A program made the translations under genes and the position numbers. From NCBI RefSeq assembly GCF_038593855.1, contig NZ_CP151996.1, positions 1,674,001-1,738,000 on the forward strand: DNA of 64,000 nucleotides, read 5' to 3'. Below the pieces are notes generated by a model. The model was not told the DNA's origin and made no database searches. It saw only the letters and a program-made list of their open reading frames with translations. This DNA is from Lysinibacillus sp. FSL M8-0337. GTDB taxonomy: Bacteria; Bacillota; Bacilli; Bacillales_A; Planococcaceae. Positions 1 through 9,499 of the stretch are shown one piece after another (the stretch's first letter is position 1; each line of letters starts with the position of its first letter).

Positions 1-1261
1 TATATTTCATTGGATCATCGACAAGTGTTTTACCTGTTGACCATTTTAAATATTCAATTGCTGGACCGTAATCAAGTAATGGCTTCATTGTTGACCCAGG
101 GTGGTTAACCTTTAAGTCATCTGCATAGTTAAATGTACGGTTGCCGTAATTTCGTCCACCGCCAACTGCTTGAATTTGACCCGTTTTTGTATCAACAACA
201 GCAACGCCCGATTCAATTTTCTCTGTTGGGAAATTGCTATCGTCGTTCATGATGTTTTCGACAATTTGCTGTGCATTCGGATCGAGTGTTGTGTAAACTT
301 TAATACCTTCAGCCATAGCAGAACCATCGCCATTATTTTCTAGCTCATTAATGACGATATCTAGGAAGGCATCGTATTTAGAACCAGCAAATGATTGGCG
401 TGTAGCATCGTCTGAAAGACCTGCTTGCACATCAACTTTTTTCGCTTCTTCCATTTCAGCTTTAGTAATTTTTCCATGCTGGTACATTAAGCCCAAAACT
501 GTATTTCGGCGTTTCTCTGCCAGCTCTGGATTTTTTAATGGATTGTAAGCGTTTGGACGTTGAACTAAGCCAGCTAGTAGCGCTTCTTCATCCAATGATA
601 AATCTTTTAACTCTTTACCATAGAAATATTGAGCTGCTGTCCCAAAGCCATAAATACGGCCGGACATCAACATTTTATTGAAGTACATTTCAAATATTTC
701 TTCTTTTGAATATTTGCGTTCAAGTTGGAAAGCAAGCCATGCTTCTTGTGCTTTACGTTTTAATTTTTTCTCATTTTGTAAAAATGAATTTTTGACAACT
801 TGCTGTGTTAATGTTGAAGCCCCTTGTGCCCCAAAACCATCACGGAAGTTGGCAAGTATTGCACCACCAAGACGATAAAAGTCCATCCCATGATGTTTAA
901 AAAAGCGAACGTCTTCTGTTGCTAGAATGGCGTTAATCATATCTTCTGGAATATCTTCGTATTTTACGTATTTTCGATTTTCCGCACCGATTGTGGCAAA
1001 AATTTCACCGTTTTTATCATAAAATTCAGAGGAAACGGGGTCCTTCAATAAATCTTCATCAAGTTCTGGAGCTGTACTTGCATAATAGGCAAATACACCT
1101 GCCCCGCCGACTAAGCCAACAAGCCCTATAATAAGTATTGTTAGAACAATACGCTTGAACCAAGCTTTAGGCGAAGATTTCGCTGCTTTCGGCGCTTTCT
1201 TTTTATTTTTTTGAGCGAGAGCTTTTTGATGCTCCCCGCGTGTTTGACGACGTTCACTCAT
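1..1261 (-). CDS. ponA: Penicillin-binding protein 1A (class A), N-terminal 420 residues, cut by window edge
   Basis: Bifunctional peptidoglycan glycosyltransferase/transpeptidase at the outer face of the membrane. The protein starts MSERRQTRGEH, has a basic Lys-rich cytoplasmic tail and one membrane anchor (about residues 37-60). The glycosyltransferase domain follows, with catalytic-Glu motif EDVRFFKHHG and GASTLTQQ. The start of the transpeptidase domain ends with the SxxK motif in GSTMKP just inside the window; the C-terminal part lies beyond position 1. The ATG at 1261 overlaps the recU stop (ATGA), so the two genes are probably translationally coupled, as in B. subtilis, where they share an operon. 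Identity is very sure. Confidence 0.96.
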   Translation of the reverse strand, partial: MSERRQTRGEHQKALAQKNKKKAPKAAKSSPKAWFKRIVLTILIIGLVGLVGGAGVFAYYASTAPELDEDLLKDPVSSEFYDKNGEIFATIGAENRKYVKYEDIPEDMINAILATEDVRFFKHHGMDFYRLGGAILANFRDGFGAQGASTLTQQVVKNSFLQNEKKLKRKAQEAWLAFQLERKYSKEEIFEMYFNKMLMSGRIYGFGTAAQYFYGKELKDLSLDEEALLAGLVQRPNAYNPLKNPELAEKRRNTVLGLMYQHGKITKAEMEEAKKVDVQAGLSDDATRQSFAGSKYDAFLDIVINELENNGDGSAMAEGIKVYTTLDPNAQQIVENIMNDDSNFPTEKIESGVAVVDTKTGQIQAVGGGRNYGNRTFNYADDLKVNHPGSTMKPLLDYGPAIEYLKWSTGKTLVDDPMKY

Positions 1262-1908
1262 TTTTTTATCTCCTCACTTTCAGAGCCATGACTTGTTGCT
1301 TCAATAAACTGTTGGAGAACAGGTAAATAATCGATACGTGGATAATAGCTTGTTGGAATTTCATAAGCTTCCTTTTCTATGGTTGAAAAGGGAATCGATT
1401 TACGTTCACCATTGTTCATTGCATGCCAGGCCTTTTGTAAAACTTCGTATGGCACTAAAAAATACCGTTCAAAAGCTGAAAAACGAACGATAATAAATGC
1501 CACACCATTTTGTTCCTTCACTTGCTGCATATGTTTCATTTGATGTGTGTGTATATTTTTTAGTGGAAAGCTCGTCTTCGAGGCGGTCTCCTTTGCATCA
1601 AAATCAATATAATGCCCATTCCAAACACCATTGTAGTCAGTTGTAGAGGGCGTTCGGAAATAAGCTTCACGAATAACGGCAGCACTTCGTGATGGATACT
1701 CTACTTTGACGATTTGTACGGGAACAGGTTTCTTATGAATAATCGCAAGTTGCCTTTCTAAATAATAGTCGTTTGCTTCATTAATTTCATCTTCAAGCGT
1801 TTTCCCACGATTACTATAGGAGAAGTCCTTCTTTCTCCCCTTTTTTTCTGCTTTTTGAATAGCTTGTGCAGGGATATAGATTTTCCCATTTGGATAACGA
1901 ATTGTCAC
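1258..1908 (-). CDS. recU: Holliday junction resolvase RecU
   Basis: Endonuclease that resolves Holliday junctions in recombination and chromosome segregation; 216 residues, normal for the family. The RecU signature is clear: IRYPNGK near the N-terminus, SYSNRGKTLEDEINEAN, then the nuclease core with TTDYNGVWNGHYIDFDAKET and TSFPLKNIHTHQ, which hold the metal-binding Asp/Glu and Lys. The start is a GTG at 1908 behind an AGGGTGAG-like site. Its stop overlaps the ponA start by four bases. Confidence 0.96.
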   Translation of the reverse strand: MTIRYPNGKIYIPAQAIQKAEKKGRKKDFSYSNRGKTLEDEINEANDYYLERQLAIIHKKPVPVQIVKVEYPSRSAAVIREAYFRTPSTTDYNGVWNGHYIDFDAKETASKTSFPLKNIHTHQMKHMQQVKEQNGVAFIIVRFSAFERYFLVPYEVLQKAWHAMNNGERKSIPFSTIEKEAYEIPTSYYPRIDYLPVLQQFIEATSHGSESEEIKK

Positions 1909-2276
1909 TTAGCTCACCCTCTATAATACTGCTATTATACACAATAGTTTACCATGATTTTTGTAGAACTTCATCACAGTCAGCACATTGCTCTAAAGTT
2001 AGATGACAATTGCTAATCCGTGGCATGATTCGCTGTTTAAAGTAGAAAATTCGCCAAGGAAACAACTGCATTCGTCATAGAAATTGTCATAGTAATGCTT
2101 TCGTTTATTGCTAGATTCGTTGAAATAGAGTCTTTTATCAGCACATTTACGAATGCTACTCATAGGTAGCATTTATTAAAAATTTATCGAAATACTTCTT
2201 CTTTCAGCTAACTTACGCTTTTTTTGTCACGCATGAAGGTTATTTTATACATGCGAGGAATACATAAGTAAAGATA
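1909..2276. other. Intergenic region between divergent recU and the small ORF
   Basis: About 370 bases with no convincing gene on either strand. It contains an 8-bp stem-loop AATGCTAC/GTAGCATT near 2153-2174 without a strong T tract, and the promoter described separately at 2224-2251. Divergent transcription on both sides means promoters for recU-ponA should also lie here; I did not find a clear one. Confidence 0.5.
2224..2251 (+). promoter_or_regulatory. Probable sigma-A promoter for the 64-residue ORF
   Basis: TTGTCA and TATACA separated by 16 bases, 41 bases upstream of a strong ribosome binding site (AAAAGGAGG). Seen in sequence only. Confidence 0.45.
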
Positions 2277-2291
2277 AAAGGAGGCGTTGTA

Positions 2292-2486
2292 TTGAACAAA
2301 TTAGGACAATTAGTTGCGCAGTTGGATCTGGTCAATCAATTACTTATCACGAGGGTGTCATTAGAAAATAATGCACATAACCTGCAATTTTTTATGCAGC
2401 TCAAATCTGTTAGCCAGAAAGTAAGCTTAGCAGAAAAGAACTGGCAAGTAAAGAATGCTTGTTCGCCTATTAGTAGTGAAAAATGA
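2292..2486 (+). CDS. Small hypothetical protein (64 aa)
   Basis: TTG start at 2292 behind a near-ideal AAAAGGAGG site, and a promoter-like sequence upstream, support a real small gene. The product is soluble and helical, rich in Leu, Gln and Asn, with no Cys pair, signal peptide or membrane segment. It lies where B. subtilis has the small yppD/yppF-type genes between recU and yppE, so it may be a divergent relative, but I do not recognise the family. Confidence 0.55.
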   Translation: MNKLGQLVAQLDLVNQLLITRVSLENNAHNLQFFMQLKSVSQKVSLAEKNWQVKNACSPISSEK

Positions 2487-2735
2487 TAGACTTTGGTACA
2501 CTAACCTCATACCTATAAAAATGATTCATTAGATGCAATCATTTAATGCTTTTAGCGAGTGTTAAGAATGACGACAAGACGCTTTCAGGTAGTTTGAGTA
2601 TGTCGTAAAGATAAGAATAAGGCATATGAACCTGAACTTATGTTTTATCTACATTTGACACAGTAAATTATTGGTTGGACATGATAATCACACAATCATT
2701 AGCTAAAGGTACAATGAAAGAGATGAGGTGCGAAA

Positions 2736-3119
2736 TTGTTATTAATACAGCAAACTTCCATATTAATAGATGAATGTGAAAAATGTGTTGCACGCTTTTG
2801 GCAAATGCGCGAGGAGGATCGGACACCAGATTTTTTTGCAGAGGTCAAGCCGCATGCGGATGTCATCCATCAACTGCTGAAAGAGTGGCAGCAAGAGGCG
2901 ACTGCTTGGATTGAAAAAAACAGACCGAAATATATGCATATAGGACAAATTGCTTCAGCGGCTGAATCAATGGAGCAATTTGTTGTGCAATCTTTTTATA
3001 AAGAAACAAGTAAAAAACGCTTTTTAGATGCAACGCATTCTACTTCCTTTACGTTAAATAATTTTTATCGCTTAGTGAAGGAGGCGCAACATAATGTTAT
3101 CGAAAAAACGGACAATTAG
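2736..3119 (+). CDS. yppE: YppE-like protein (DUF1798), 127 aa
   Basis: Small all-helical cytoplasmic protein of the YppE/DUF1798 family; function unknown. The pattern DECEKCVARFWQMRE, then DFFAEVKPHAD, HQLLKEWQ and a C-terminal SFTLNNFYRLV matches what I know of the family, and its place beside recU matches B. subtilis. TTG start behind GATGAGGTGCG. Its last 26 bases overlap the mrfA start, and the mrfA ribosome binding site lies inside it, implying a two-gene transcription unit. Confidence 0.75.
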   Translation: MLLIQQTSILIDECEKCVARFWQMREEDRTPDFFAEVKPHADVIHQLLKEWQQEATAWIEKNRPKYMHIGQIASAAESMEQFVVQSFYKETSKKRFLDATHSTSFTLNNFYRLVKEAQHNVIEKTDN

Positions 3120-5367
3120 TGCATTGTTAAATGAATGGCGCTATGATGACGAATTAAAAGAGCGAATCATTCATTGGCACACTTTAGAAGGCCGCGATGC
3201 TAAAAACGCGCCTTTCCCAGAGAATTTACATCCTGCACTTGTTAAGGCATTACATGCCCGAGGAATTACACAATTGTATACACATCAACGGGAAGCGTTT
3301 GATTTGGCATCGAGTCGTAAATCCTTTACTGCTGTAACACCGACAGCATCTGGGAAATCTTACTGCTATCATTTACCTGTATTACAAAAAATTTTAGAAG
3401 ACCGCAATGCACGAGCAATTTATCTATTTCCAACGAAAGCGTTAGCGCAGGATCAAAAAAATGATTTAAATGAACTGATTGAACAGAGTGGAGAGGACAT
3501 ATTAAGCTATACGTATGACGGTGATACGGCTCCTGGCATTCGGCAAAAGGTGCGGAAAGCAGGGCATATTGTGATGACCAATCCAGATATGCTACATTCA
3601 GGTATACTACCGCATCATACAAAGTGGGTATCGCTCTTTGAAAATTTGCAGTATATCGTTATTGATGAATTACATACATATAAAGGTGTATTTGGTTCAC
3701 ATGTGGCGCATGTAATTCGCAGGTTGAAACGTATCTGTGAATTTTACGGTAGTAAACCTGTTTTTATTTGTACGTCAGCAACGATAAAAAATCCAAAAGA
3801 ATTAGCTGAAAATTTAACAAATGATACCCACACTTTAATTGCTGATTCAGGTGCTCCGGTTGGTAAAAAAACATTTCTCTTTTACAATCCACCGATTATC
3901 CATAAAACGTTTGGCGTTCGGCGTAGTGCGGTTTTAGAGGTAAGTGATCTTGCCAAAAGACTTTATATAGCTGGCATTCAAACGATTATTTTTGCTAAAA
4001 GTCGTGTGCGTGTTGAAATGATTGTGACGTATTTGAAAGAACTGACGCGCAATAAGCTACAAGACGAATCTGTGCGTGGCTATCGAGGGGGCTATTTACC
4101 TTCAGAGCGACGTGTTATAGAACGTGGGCTTCGTGATGGTACGATTCAAACCGTAGTTAGTACAAATGCGCTGGAGCTAGGGGTGGATATTGGTCAATTA
4201 CAGGCATGTATTATGACGGGCTACCCAGGAAATATCGCAAGTGCATGGCAACAAGCGGGTCGTGCTGGCCGACGTCAAGACGAGGCGCTTATTATTTATG
4301 TTGCACAGTCTACGGCACTAGATCAATATGTGGTAGATCATCCACTCTTTTTACTAGGGAGCGACCCCGAGGAGGCACGGATATACCCTGAAAATATGTT
4401 GATTTTAATGGATCATCTTAAATGTGCGGCGTTTGAGTTACCTTTTACAACAAGCGATACGTACGGAGAATATGACATACAAGAACTGCTCGACTATTTA
4501 GCAGAAGAAGGTGTTATTTTTAAAACGAGTGAAAAATGGCATTGGATGAGTGATCGGTTTCCTGCACATGATATAAGCCTCCGTTCAGCATCACAAGAAA
4601 ATGTTGTAATTATTGATATGACAGTACCTGCTCGTACGAAAGTCATTGGGGAAATGGATCGCCATAGTGCTATGACATTATTACATGAAGAAGCAATCTA
4701 TTTGCATCAGGGCATTCAATATCAAGTAGAAAAACTTGATTGGGAAGAAAAAAAAGCTTTTGTGCGAGAAGTAGATGTTGATTATTACACAGACGCGAAT
4801 TTAGCAGTTGAGATGAAAGTACTTGAAGAAGATCGAAGTCGCAACTATCAAGGTGGGACTATTAGCTTTGGCGATGTAGGATTAGTCGCACAAGCTACCA
4901 TCTTTAAGAAAATTCGCTTTGGTACACATGATAATATTGGCTCTGGCCCGATTCATCTACCACCTGATGAAATGCATACCAGTTCTTCTTGGCTCTCGTT
5001 TTCGTCGCCGCAAAAGTGGACTGAAGAAGAGCTGACAGATGCAATGATGGGTGTAGCCTATGCGATGAATGCCTTTATACCATTATTTATTCAATGCGAT
5101 AGTAGTGATGTCGCGGTTGTGCCCCAAGTAAAAGCAACGCACAATGACCAACCAACGTTTTTTGTTTACGATAAATATCCAGGTGGAATTGGTTTAAGTG
5201 AAAAAGTGTATGATTTATGGGAGGATTTAGTGACAAAGGTACAGCATCATATTACAGCATGCCCTTGTAAATCCGGTTGCCCATCCTGTATCGGTCCGCA
5301 AGAATCTATCATTAATTCAAAAAGTAAAGTTATCAAACTGCTTCAATTGCTAAACGGAAATTATTAG
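3094..5367 (+). CDS. mrfA: DEAD/DEAH-box helicase MrfA (YprA family)
   Basis: ATP-dependent 3'-5' DNA helicase; the B. subtilis homologue acts with MrfB in a nucleotide-excision route for mitomycin C damage. Visible motifs: Q-like THQREAFD, Walker A TPTASGKS (about residue 84), Walker B DELH, helicase C-terminal domain with ALELGVDIG and QQAGRAGR, then the DUF1998-type C-terminal region with the zinc-type cluster CPCKSGCPSCIGP. At 757 residues it is of normal length. The ATG at 3094 follows AAGGAGG inside yppE. A terminator follows at 5381-5424, and the partner mrfB lies 4 kb away beyond an SLH gene. Confidence 0.93.
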   Translation: MLSKKRTISALLNEWRYDDELKERIIHWHTLEGRDAKNAPFPENLHPALVKALHARGITQLYTHQREAFDLASSRKSFTAVTPTASGKSYCYHLPVLQKILEDRNARAIYLFPTKALAQDQKNDLNELIEQSGEDILSYTYDGDTAPGIRQKVRKAGHIVMTNPDMLHSGILPHHTKWVSLFENLQYIVIDELHTYKGVFGSHVAHVIRRLKRICEFYGSKPVFICTSATIKNPKELAENLTNDTHTLIADSGAPVGKKTFLFYNPPIIHKTFGVRRSAVLEVSDLAKRLYIAGIQTIIFAKSRVRVEMIVTYLKELTRNKLQDESVRGYRGGYLPSERRVIERGLRDGTIQTVVSTNALELGVDIGQLQACIMTGYPGNIASAWQQAGRAGRRQDEALIIYVAQSTALDQYVVDHPLFLLGSDPEEARIYPENMLILMDHLKCAAFELPFTTSDTYGEYDIQELLDYLAEEGVIFKTSEKWHWMSDRFPAHDISLRSASQENVVIIDMTVPARTKVIGEMDRHSAMTLLHEEAIYLHQGIQYQVEKLDWEEKKAFVREVDVDYYTDANLAVEMKVLEEDRSRNYQGGTISFGDVGLVAQATIFKKIRFGTHDNIGSGPIHLPPDEMHTSSSWLSFSSPQKWTEEELTDAMMGVAYAMNAFIPLFIQCDSSDVAVVPQVKATHNDQPTFFVYDKYPGGIGLSEKVYDLWEDLVTKVQHHITACPCKSGCPSCIGPQESIINSKSKVIKLLQLLNGNY

Positions 5368-5380
5368 TTTATAAAATAGC

Positions 5381-5424
5381 ACATGCTACAAAGAGGAATG
5401 AAATTCTTTGTAGCGTGTTTTTTT
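5381..5424 (+). terminator. Rho-independent terminator after mrfA
   Basis: 13-bp stem ACATGCTACAAAG/CTTTGTAGCGTGT (with a G-T pair), 12-base loop, then a run of seven T. Confidence 0.85.
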
Positions 5425-5615
5425 ATGCTGTTAATAAATGCTAGCATCATAATTTGTGTAGTTTTACAATTTTAACAATAATAAAAAAAATCAAAAAAAT
5501 TGAGCGCGAATCTGAAAAAAATATTTTCTATTAGGCCATAAATCAGTATTATTAAAAAGTAGAAAAAAGATAAATATTTAACTGGCAATTTTAGGTTAAA
5601 GAGTGGGGGACACGG

Positions 5616-8600
5616 ATGAACAATCAAAAGCAATTTCGGCTATCGGTTGTATTACTTGTAGTAGTTACAATAAGTATAGTTCTATTTTTTGGGGGAAGTG
5701 CTAAAGCAGCTACTTCTGATGTTTTGGATCAAGAGCAGACGAGTTATTCTGGTAATGTTTGGGTTAATTCTGATTATCCACGCTATCAAACATTTACGCC
5801 TTTCTATTCTGGGCAACTAAGCAAGATTGATATATGCATATTTGATAGCATGAGTTCTCCTGGGGCATTAAAAGTAAGTATTTATAAGGAAGGGGATTTA
5901 TCGACACCCCTTGGCTCTGCACAATTAGCATCATTCGGCTCGGGTTGGACATCGGTTGATTTTTCAAGCATATTACCATATTTGACGAGGGAAACGATGT
6001 ATCGAATGGTTGTTTCTACTGAAAACGGTGGCAGTGCTGGTTTTGGGTGGTTTACAAGTCACAATGATGCGTATTTAAGAGGGTACGCCCCAGCAATTGG
6101 AATAGATTTCACTTTCAAAACGTATATGATTCCTGATTACGCACTATCCCCAACAGAGAGTCAAGTGACAATCAATAATACTAGCCTTGTAGCGGATGGG
6201 ACAAGCCAGACGACTGTCACTATCCAGTTAAAAGATGCACAAGGAAATAATATTACTACTGGTGGAGAGGCTGTAACGATTGCGTCATCATTAGGAACGG
6301 TTAGTGCTGTGACAGATCATAACAATGGTACCTATACGGCAACTCTAACTGCTCCAACGACAATCGGTACTGGTAGCATCAGTGCAAGTGTCGGTGGTAG
6401 CGCGATACCAACAACGGCTAGCGTGCAATTTGTCTCAGGTCCACCATCATTAGCAAAGAGCACCGTTACTGTTAATGATAATTCGCTGCTCGCGGACGGA
6501 ATAAGCCAGACGACTGTAACCGTGAAGTTGAAAGATGCGCAAGGAAATGATGTTACAACTGGTGGAGCGACAGTAAGTATATTGTCAACACTAGGGACAA
6601 TTGGTACTGTCACAAATCATAACAATGGTACCTATACAGCGACTCTAACTGCTCCTAGTACTGCTGGTACGAGTACAATCAGTGCAACTGTTAATGGCAA
6701 TGCCATTGCTGCCACGACTAGTGTACAATTCACTCCAAAACCTGCACAAACAGTGGACGCTACGGTGGCATCCAATACGCCAACAGTAGGTTCCGATAAT
6801 ATGATTACGTTATCTGTAAAAAATGCATTAGGAGATATAGATACAACATTTAATGGCATAAAAAATGTTACTATTTTTGGCTACAATCAAGCACCAAATG
6901 GTTCAATTGGTCACTTAAATGGACAACCATTGACTTCATCAAGTCAATTAGTCGCTTTAGGCTTCACGAACGGAGTAGCTACAGTGAGTTTGAAATTGAA
7001 TGCAGCAACGACACAGTCAATCGGATTTATAGTGTTAGGTGTAAGCACAGCTACTACGAATTCGTTAACGATTACGCCAGTTGCGGGAAGTGCAGCTAGC
7101 ATGAAGGTAACGACAGATCTTAAAGCTCCCACAATAAATGGAGGGATATTTAGTCAACAACCTGTAGTGACGCTTTATGATGCTTATGAAAATATAAGTG
7201 TCAACGATTATACAAAAGTTATAACCGTGGCGAAAAAAGACGCAGGCGCATGGATGTTAACGGGGACGCTAACAGCGAAAGCAAATGCGGGAATCGTCAG
7301 CTTTTCCGATTTAGGGTCAGTGAATGCAGCGAATGTTTCTGGCGCACAGTTATCATTTGACGCAACAGGACTAGGTCAAATAACAAGTTCAGCCGTTACA
7401 TTATTGCCAAAACCATTTACGGTCAGCTTTGATGTCAATGGTGGAAGTCCAGTAATAGACTTAACCATTTCTTATGGCGACAAAATCATTGCACCAACAG
7501 CGCCAACGAAAGCAGGTTATACATTTGCTGGCTGGTACAAGGATGCACCGTTGACTACGGAGTGGGATTTTGCGACCGAAACAGTGACAGAGAATACAAC
7601 GTTGTATGGGAAATGGGACGCAAATAGTTATACGCTGACATTTAACACAAATGGCGGCACTGCGGTAGCCCCAATCCCTACAACATATGGCGAAAAAGCA
7701 ACCGCCCCAACAGCGCCAACGAAAACAGGTTATACATTTGCTGGCTGGTACAAGGATGCACCGTTGACTACCGAGTGGGATTTTGCGACCGAAACAGTGA
7801 CAGAGGATACAACGTTGTATGGGAAATGGGACGCAAATAGTTATACGCTGACATTTAACACAAATGGCGGCACTGCGGTAGCCCCAATCCCTACAACATA
7901 TGGCGAAAAAGCAACCGCCCCAACAGCGCCAACGAAAACAGGTTATACATTTGTTGGCTGGTACAAGGATGCAACGATGACTTCTAAGTGGGATTTTGCG
8001 ACCGAAACAGTGACAGAGGATACAACACTGTATGGGAAATGGGAAGCAAAAAGCTATACGGTGACATTTAACACAAATGGTGGTACTGCGGTAGCCCCAA
8101 TCCCTACAACATATGGCGAAAAAGCAACAGTCCCAACAGCGCCAACGAAAACAGGTTATACGTTTTCGGGCTGGTATAAGAGCGATACTTTGACAACACA
8201 ATGGGACTTCCTGATAGATGTGGTGACAAAAGATACAACGCTCTATGCAAAATGGTTTGTAAATAGTTCATCTGGTAGCGATGGTCAATCTTCGATACCA
8301 ACAACGCCGTCTGTACCAGAGAATCCAGAAACGCCATCAAAGGAACCAAGTAATCCTGTGGAAACGCCACAAACTGAGCCATCAAAACCAGAGATCGAGC
8401 AAGAAATTATTTTCTCTGATGTTCCGAAAACGCATTGGGCATGGGAGATGATTCAGGACATGACGAGAAAAGGAATTATTACTGGCTATCCAGATAAAAC
8501 ATTTCGTCCGAATGATTACATTAAACGTCAGCATATTGCCGTTATGTTTGCACGTGCTTTTGAGCTAGAACCAATACGTGAGACGGTACCATTTAAGGAT

Positions 8601-8921
8601 GTTTTGCCGAGTCATCCATATTATGAAGCTATTACGAAATTGTATCAGGCAGGGATTGTCGATGGTTCAAATGGAGAATTTCATCCAGATGCCTTTCTGA
8701 CTCGTGCCCAAATGGCTAAAGTACTTGTAGAAGCGTTACAGCTAACACCAGATGGTACAAGTCATTTTAAAGACGTGTCACCGACACATTGGAGTTACAA
8801 CTATATAGCGACCTTACAACAAGAAGGAATTGCATTAGGGGATGATGGCTACTTTAAACCAAATGATCCTATGACACGGGCACAATTTGTTGCATTGATG
8901 TCCCGTGCGATGAATCGCTAA
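5616..8921 (+). CDS. Secreted S-layer-homology surface protein with Ig-like and InlB-type repeats (1101 aa)
   Basis: Cell-wall-anchored surface protein. Order: signal peptide (about 1-31); a beta-rich N-terminal domain (about 35-175); two invasin/Big_1-like domains (about 180-275 and 280-375) sharing LADGxSQTTVTxxLKDAQGN and HNNGTYTATLTAP; a further Ig-like stretch (about 380-600); four InlB/Flg_new-type repeats of 71 residues with the YTFAGWYK...W core (about 608-890); a Pro/Glu-rich linker; three C-terminal SLH domains (FSDV...GYPDKTFRPN, FKDV...FHPDAFLTRAQMAK, FKDV...FKPNDPMTRAQF), which bind pyruvylated wall polymer. No catalytic domain seen; adhesion is an inference. It has its own terminators and sits between mrfA and mrfB, which are adjacent in B. 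subtilis. Confidence 0.92.
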   Translation: MNNQKQFRLSVVLLVVVTISIVLFFGGSAKAATSDVLDQEQTSYSGNVWVNSDYPRYQTFTPFYSGQLSKIDICIFDSMSSPGALKVSIYKEGDLSTPLGSAQLASFGSGWTSVDFSSILPYLTRETMYRMVVSTENGGSAGFGWFTSHNDAYLRGYAPAIGIDFTFKTYMIPDYALSPTESQVTINNTSLVADGTSQTTVTIQLKDAQGNNITTGGEAVTIASSLGTVSAVTDHNNGTYTATLTAPTTIGTGSISASVGGSAIPTTASVQFVSGPPSLAKSTVTVNDNSLLADGISQTTVTVKLKDAQGNDVTTGGATVSILSTLGTIGTVTNHNNGTYTATLTAPSTAGTSTISATVNGNAIAATTSVQFTPKPAQTVDATVASNTPTVGSDNMITLSVKNALGDIDTTFNGIKNVTIFGYNQAPNGSIGHLNGQPLTSSSQLVALGFTNGVATVSLKLNAATTQSIGFIVLGVSTATTNSLTITPVAGSAASMKVTTDLKAPTINGGIFSQQPVVTLYDAYENISVNDYTKVITVAKKDAGAWMLTGTLTAKANAGIVSFSDLGSVNAANVSGAQLSFDATGLGQITSSAVTLLPKPFTVSFDVNGGSPVIDLTISYGDKIIAPTAPTKAGYTFAGWYKDAPLTTEWDFATETVTENTTLYGKWDANSYTLTFNTNGGTAVAPIPTTYGEKATAPTAPTKTGYTFAGWYKDAPLTTEWDFATETVTEDTTLYGKWDANSYTLTFNTNGGTAVAPIPTTYGEKATAPTAPTKTGYTFVGWYKDATMTSKWDFATETVTEDTTLYGKWEAKSYTVTFNTNGGTAVAPIPTTYGEKATVPTAPTKTGYTFSGWYKSDTLTTQWDFLIDVVTKDTTLYAKWFVNSSSGSDGQSSIPTTPSVPENPETPSKEPSNPVETPQTEPSKPEIEQEIIFSDVPKTHWAWEMIQDMTRKGIITGYPDKTFRPNDYIKRQHIAVMFARAFELEPIRETVPFKDVLPSHPYYEAITKLYQAGIVDGSNGEFHPDAFLTRAQMAKVLVEALQLTPDGTSHFKDVSPTHWSYNYIATLQQEGIALGDDGYFKPNDPMTRAQFVALMSRAMNR
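7438..8276 (+). repeat. Four tandem 213-bp coding repeats (InlB-type)
   Basis: The same phase point recurs at 7438, 7651, 7864 and 8077, spacing exactly 213 bp (71 codons). Units 2 and 3 are almost identical at DNA level; units 1 and 4 have diverged. This should allow copy number to change by recombination or slippage. Confidence 0.9.
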
Positions 8922-8927
8922 CAGAAG

Positions 8928-8970
8928 AAGCACATCTTCTCTCTTTTTACATAAGTGAGAAGATGTGCTT
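8928..8970 (+). terminator. Stem-loop terminator after the SLH gene
   Basis: 14-bp perfect stem AAGCACATCTTCTC/GAGAAGATGTGCTT around a 15-base loop, seven bases after the stop codon. The T tract is short. Confidence 0.75.
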
Positions 8971-9499
8971 TACTAATGATTAAGATTGAATATGATAGTG
9001 TTAGAGGATCTAATTATTGAGGGAAGTAGTGGCTTAAAAGCGTTTTTGGTTGGAATAATTGTTAAACAATTGAAACAGTGCTTTGTCATTATGAAACTAC
9101 CTAGAATAGAGGCTTGTATAAAAATTAATGTATGGACGCTTTTATAAATGAAGATATTCATATGCCAACAATCGTTGCATAACAATTCATTATGGTACGT
9201 ATGATAACATTGGCTTTCTTCACCATATCTAAAATGTAATGTGATTATCGTACACCATTTTTGACTAACGGCTTGAGGCAATGATCGGTTCAGTATTGTG
9301 CGATGCGCCTTTATGTTGTTTAGATTTGGTATGATAGTATGTAGCATAAGAGATTCTAGGTAATCTATAAGGTTATACAGTTGATATATTTTAATAAGTT
9401 TCCTTAGGCAACAGGCTTTCCACCTTAATTGATAGCAGGGAATGGATGGCTTGCTAACAAGTATTGAAAAATTTTACAGTCAGAAAATGAGTGAAGTCG
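8971..9499. other. Intergenic region between the SLH gene and mrfB
   Basis: About 530 bases. The only long frame (minus strand, 8973-9347) has no ribosome binding site and a composition unlike its neighbours; I regard it as non-coding. A mrfB promoter must lie here but I did not pin one down. Confidence 0.4.

Noticed and set aside
7461..8201. 246-codon minus-strand frame, Cys/Arg-rich and repetitive
   Set aside because: Antisense shadow of the 213-bp InlB-type repeats; no ribosome binding site and a composition unlike real proteins.
8973..9347. 124-codon minus-strand frame between the SLH gene and mrfB
   Set aside because: No ribosome binding site, low-complexity composition and no recognisable domain.
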